This document shows, piece by piece, positions 29,949 through 32,559 of a DNA stretch of 32,559 nt. Within the stretch, counting starts at the first letter, position 1. Each line of letters opens with the position of its first letter. The position numbers and the translations under genes were made by a program. This stretch comes from Fragilaria crotonensis (taxonomy: Eukaryota; Bacillariophyta; Fragilariophyceae; Fragilariales; Fragilariaceae), in assembly GCA_022925895.1 (NCBI GenBank), contig JAKSYS010000697.1, positions 1 through 32,559 of the forward strand, in the 5' to 3' direction. The notes under the pieces were generated by a model. The model searched no databases. It was not told the origin of the DNA and saw nothing but the letters and a program-made list of their open reading frames with translations.

Positions 29949-31314
29949 TTACAGCTCAACCTCGTCAATGCAAGCATGATCGCATCCCTCAGACCAAATA
30001 TAACACGTTCTGTTGGGTTCTGGAATTTCCACTCCTCCATCTGTACAGATGGGGCGAACTTTACCCATACAACTTTCTGCAGCCAACTTGAGCCCTCGCT
30101 GTAGCGCTGCCATGTTCTTCTGAAATTCGACTGGATCCAGTGATGCGATAGTCCGATCCAAGGACTTATTCACTGCTTGGTACATCAGAATGTCGTTGGC
30201 GACAGTGAGTTTCCACTCATCCGATTCAAAGTACGCTTTCATATGGGGCGTCAAAAAGGATTTCATAATGAATATGCACGGTCGGCCATGCCAACCGTTG
30301 GAAAAGGTCCCAGAAGACCTCGCTCTCGTGTACAAGATTTCTTTGGTCGTCAAACCAAGCAGCATTTGAAACACCACTAAACTCTCATCCATGCGCTCCA
30401 TTATGGCAATAAAGTCGTAATCATCCAAAATATCCTGAACGACTCTGTTGGGGTCGTAGTTCAGCCCAAATTCATTGCTGGAAAGGCGCTGTCGGCGCAA
30501 CAGTTGTGTCGGACCCGGCTTGGGCGACCTTATTGCAATCTTTAAATCACGCACTGTTGCGTAGCCCACGGACTTGGCAAAATCAAGGTCGGATACGACT
30601 GTCCCATTGGGAACGTACTGTCGGGTGGAGAGCTGAGATAGGTAGTGATTGAAATATGCGGACCTCGCCATTTGGAGAAAATTGTCGTCTGTTGGTTCCT
30701 TTTGATAGGCAGTCACATCAAAATGAAAGAACTGGAGATATTAATCGGGCGGTGGGATCTCGAATGATGGAAAAGAGGAATGATTTTGTTCGGTCTCTCT
30801 TGCCGTATTGGTAATGTTTCGCTACGCCATGCATGGTTCGATGTTTGCACTTGTCAAATGTTCCTCCTTCTCGATGCATCTTGGCCCGATTATGCGCCAA
30901 TCTCAGGATGATGCCCACCATTGTGGTTGATCCAGTCTTGTGCGGTCTCTGAAACAGAATTCCTTCTGCAGCAGGAGTCTCTTTCATCAGGAGTGGTTCA
31001 CCTTTAAAGCAAGGAAATGGATGCTCGAATTTCGGAAAGACACGAGACGGGCCCGTGTATGGTTCAGTGATTATTGCAACAGATTTTTCTTTATATCTGT
31101 CTATTTTGCTTGCGCTCAGGCGGTGCGGAATTGAGTAAACAATTGCTGTGTCATTTGGTTCGATGGTTATTGGTATGGAATGAATCACCGAAGCGAGTGT
31201 CCAAGTAATGCATGCTGTGATGACAACTATCAGGGAACTTGAATGCCACGGCAGTGATGTCTGTCTTTTCTCAGGTACACGAATTATTGCTTTGTCCTTC
31301 CTTGACCTCGCCAT
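29949..31314 (-). pseudogene. Golgi-type carbohydrate sulfotransferase, frameshifted
   Basis: Two adjacent open frames read as one gene. The 5' part (31314 to about 30736) encodes a type II membrane protein: a basic cytoplasmic end, one hydrophobic segment (LIVVITACITWTLASVI, about residues 28-44), then the PAPS-binding loop FQRPHKTGSTTMVGIILRLA and the 3'-phosphate motif SIIRDPTARLIS. The second part (about 30733-29949) continues in another frame with FFHFDVTAY, helices and a Cys-rich end (CYIWSEGCDHACID). The organisation resembles galactose-3-O-sulfotransferase-type enzymes, which transfer sulfate from PAPS to glycans in the Golgi. The frames meet at a CC (30734-30735) and no plausible GT-AG intron would preserve the RDP motif, so a one-base frameshift is likely. 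It may be a sequencing error or a true pseudogene; both halves otherwise look intact. Confidence 0.75.
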
Positions 31315-31420
31315 ATTATTGGAGTAATGAACTGGAAATCTATTCTGACTGATGACTGATACCTGTAATACTTTTCTTCATTGTGTTTATTTCCGTTGAG
31401 CCTGTAATTTTAAGTTTTAA
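31315..31420. other. Short spacer upstream of the sulfotransferase
   Basis: About 100 bases between the sulfotransferase start and the repeat block; presumably promoter. Nothing distinctive is seen. Confidence 0.3.
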
Positions 31421-32559
31421 CCAGTCTGGGGGGCTGCCGTTGGCCGCGTATTGAATGTCGTAGTGTTGTACTGTCGTAGAGGAGGAAGGTCTGGCAACGC
31501 ACCTTTGTTCGGTATGTTTTGCTTGTAGAAGCTACGAGACAAAATCTGATTTTGCCGGACCTTCCCAGGATCTGTTGATAGTACATGTAGTGTATGTTGT
31601 ACGATTTTTTTTTGACGGTGCGACTTCATGGTTCTGACACGTATGACAAAGACTACGTCGCGACAACGTCGCGACAGTAATATGTAGTTTTCTACTGCAA
31701 AATTTGTACCACATTAGAATCTGGAATTCAAAACACATTTTCCAGTATTTCTAGACAGATTGAACAAACTGGATATGGCATTAACGGAGTACTTGTACAT
31801 AAAACTTTTGTCCTTTCTACACAACGATTCGTACCAAGTTATACAATATACATTGCTGTACACAGTGAAAGATTTCTTCCGTGTAGGTTTCTACTGAAAA
31901 ATTTGTACCATGTACTTTTCTACCGCAAATGCTACGTCAGTACGTGGATTAAAAAATAAATATATACGATTACTTTTGAAAATACAGTACGACAATATCT
32001 GAGTTATTTTAGGTATATACCAGTCTGGGGGGCGGCCATTGGCCGCGGTTGTTGCACGACGGTAGAGGAGGTCTGGTAAGATCTATACAGAGTACGGAGT
32101 ACGATTGAAAAATTTGTACCACGTTATAAGCATTGGAATCTGGAATTCAAAATATATTTTCCATGGAATCTGGAATTCAAAATATGTTTTCCAGTACTCT
32201 GGACATTGGACATGTAGTTTCTACTGCAAAATTTGTACCACGGAATCTGGAATTCAAAATACATTTTCCAGTATTTCTAGACAGATCGAACAAACTGGAT
32301 ATGGCATTAACGGAGTACTTGTACATAAAATTGTTGTCCGTTCTACACAACGATTCGTACCACGTTATACAATATACATTTCTGTACACAGTGTAAAAAG
32401 TTTTCATGTAGATTTCTACTGCAAAATTTGTACCATGTACTTTTCTACCGCAAATGCTACGTCAGTACGTGGATTAAAAATAACTATAAACGATTACTTT
32501 CGAAAATACAGTACGACAATATCTGGAGTTATTTTTAGGTATACATAATAATAATAATG
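31421..32559. repeat. Two direct copies of a ~600-bp AT-rich repeat unit
   Basis: Copy 1 starts at 31421 and copy 2 at about 32020, each with CCAGTCTGGGGGGC, then TTGGCCGCG, a TAGAGGAGG segment, and later shared blocks: ATCTGGAATTCAAAA, GGATATGGCATTAACGGAGT, CTACACAACGATTCGTACCA and GCTACGTCAGTACGTGGATT. Copy 2 has internal rearrangement: GAATCTGGAATTCAAAATA occurs three times (from about 32128, 32163 and 32241) against once in copy 1. CTACTG[CA]AAAATTTGTACCA occurs four times, plus a partial fifth. There is no coding sense in either strand. The second copy runs to the window end with an ATAATAATAATAATG microsatellite, so more copies may lie beyond. Confidence 0.8.

Noticed and set aside
30717..30770. 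Intron joining the two sulfotransferase frames
   Set aside because: A CCAG acceptor is present, but any upstream GT donor that I can see would remove the conserved RDPTARLIS motif, and the family sequence continues with only a one-base offset.
32105..32548. 147-codon open frame in the terminal repeat
   Set aside because: The translation simply repeats the sub-units of the AT-rich direct repeat (ESGIQN... several times) and is interrupted in the other copy.

Overview
The window looks like nuclear DNA of a diatom, probably pennate. The genes are eukaryotic, with sparse GT-AG introns of about 60-165 nt. Two proteins (cysteinyl-tRNA synthetase and a methionine aminopeptidase) begin with a signal peptide followed by an Ala-|-aromatic motif (VDA|W, ATA|F), as in diatom plastid pre-sequences. 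The first gene resembles an uncharacterised family common in diatom genomes. I cannot name the species.

Layout. 692-1342 (+) is a diatom 'RGLE'-type hypothetical protein. 4214-1475 (-) is the beta subunit of a clathrin adaptor complex. 5069-6676 (+) is organellar CysRS. 7575-6898 (-) is an unknown low-complexity protein with a duplicated C-terminal motif. 8611-10344 (+) is a nuclear-looking coiled-coil protein ending in a SUMO-interaction motif. 11897-10728 (-) is organellar ribosomal protein uL4. 12670-14292 (+) is a four-exon plastid-type methionine aminopeptidase. From 15630 to 28461 (+) lie three paralogous five-exon genes, interrupted only by a cyclophilin gene (23680-24444, +). They are followed by a short-chain dehydrogenase (29070-29780, +), a frameshifted Golgi-type sulfotransferase (31314-29949, -), and a repeat block that runs off the right end.

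The most notable content is the three-gene family. Each gene encodes a secreted protein of 834-881 residues with two tandem modules. Each module is a cupredoxin-like domain (His in an HP[LM]GF motif, then Cys-x2-His-x2-Met in CHIHQ[FY]M) followed by a DUF305-like helical domain ([HQ]M[IV]PHH). All six modules keep the predicted type-1 copper ligands and the His/Met-rich DUF305 core. DUF305 is known from periplasmic copper-binding proteins such as cyanobacterial CopM, so a copper-handling role outside the plasma membrane is a reasonable inference. Gene 1 ends in a long Asp/Ser/Glu tail, whereas genes 2 and 3 end in Lys/Ser(/Met)-rich basic tails; these recall the acidic and basic polypeptides of diatom silica. 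An R-x-L tripeptide precedes the second module in all three. Exons 2 and 4 have identical lengths in all three genes (431 and 899 nt), and an intron splits the copper loop in every first module but in no second module. Genes 2 and 3 share a nearly identical intron while their other introns differ, which suggests local gene conversion.

The intergenic DNA repeatedly contains clusters of GTAC-centred palindromes (for example ACTCCGTACT). I saw no tRNA, rRNA, CRISPR array or intact transposon.
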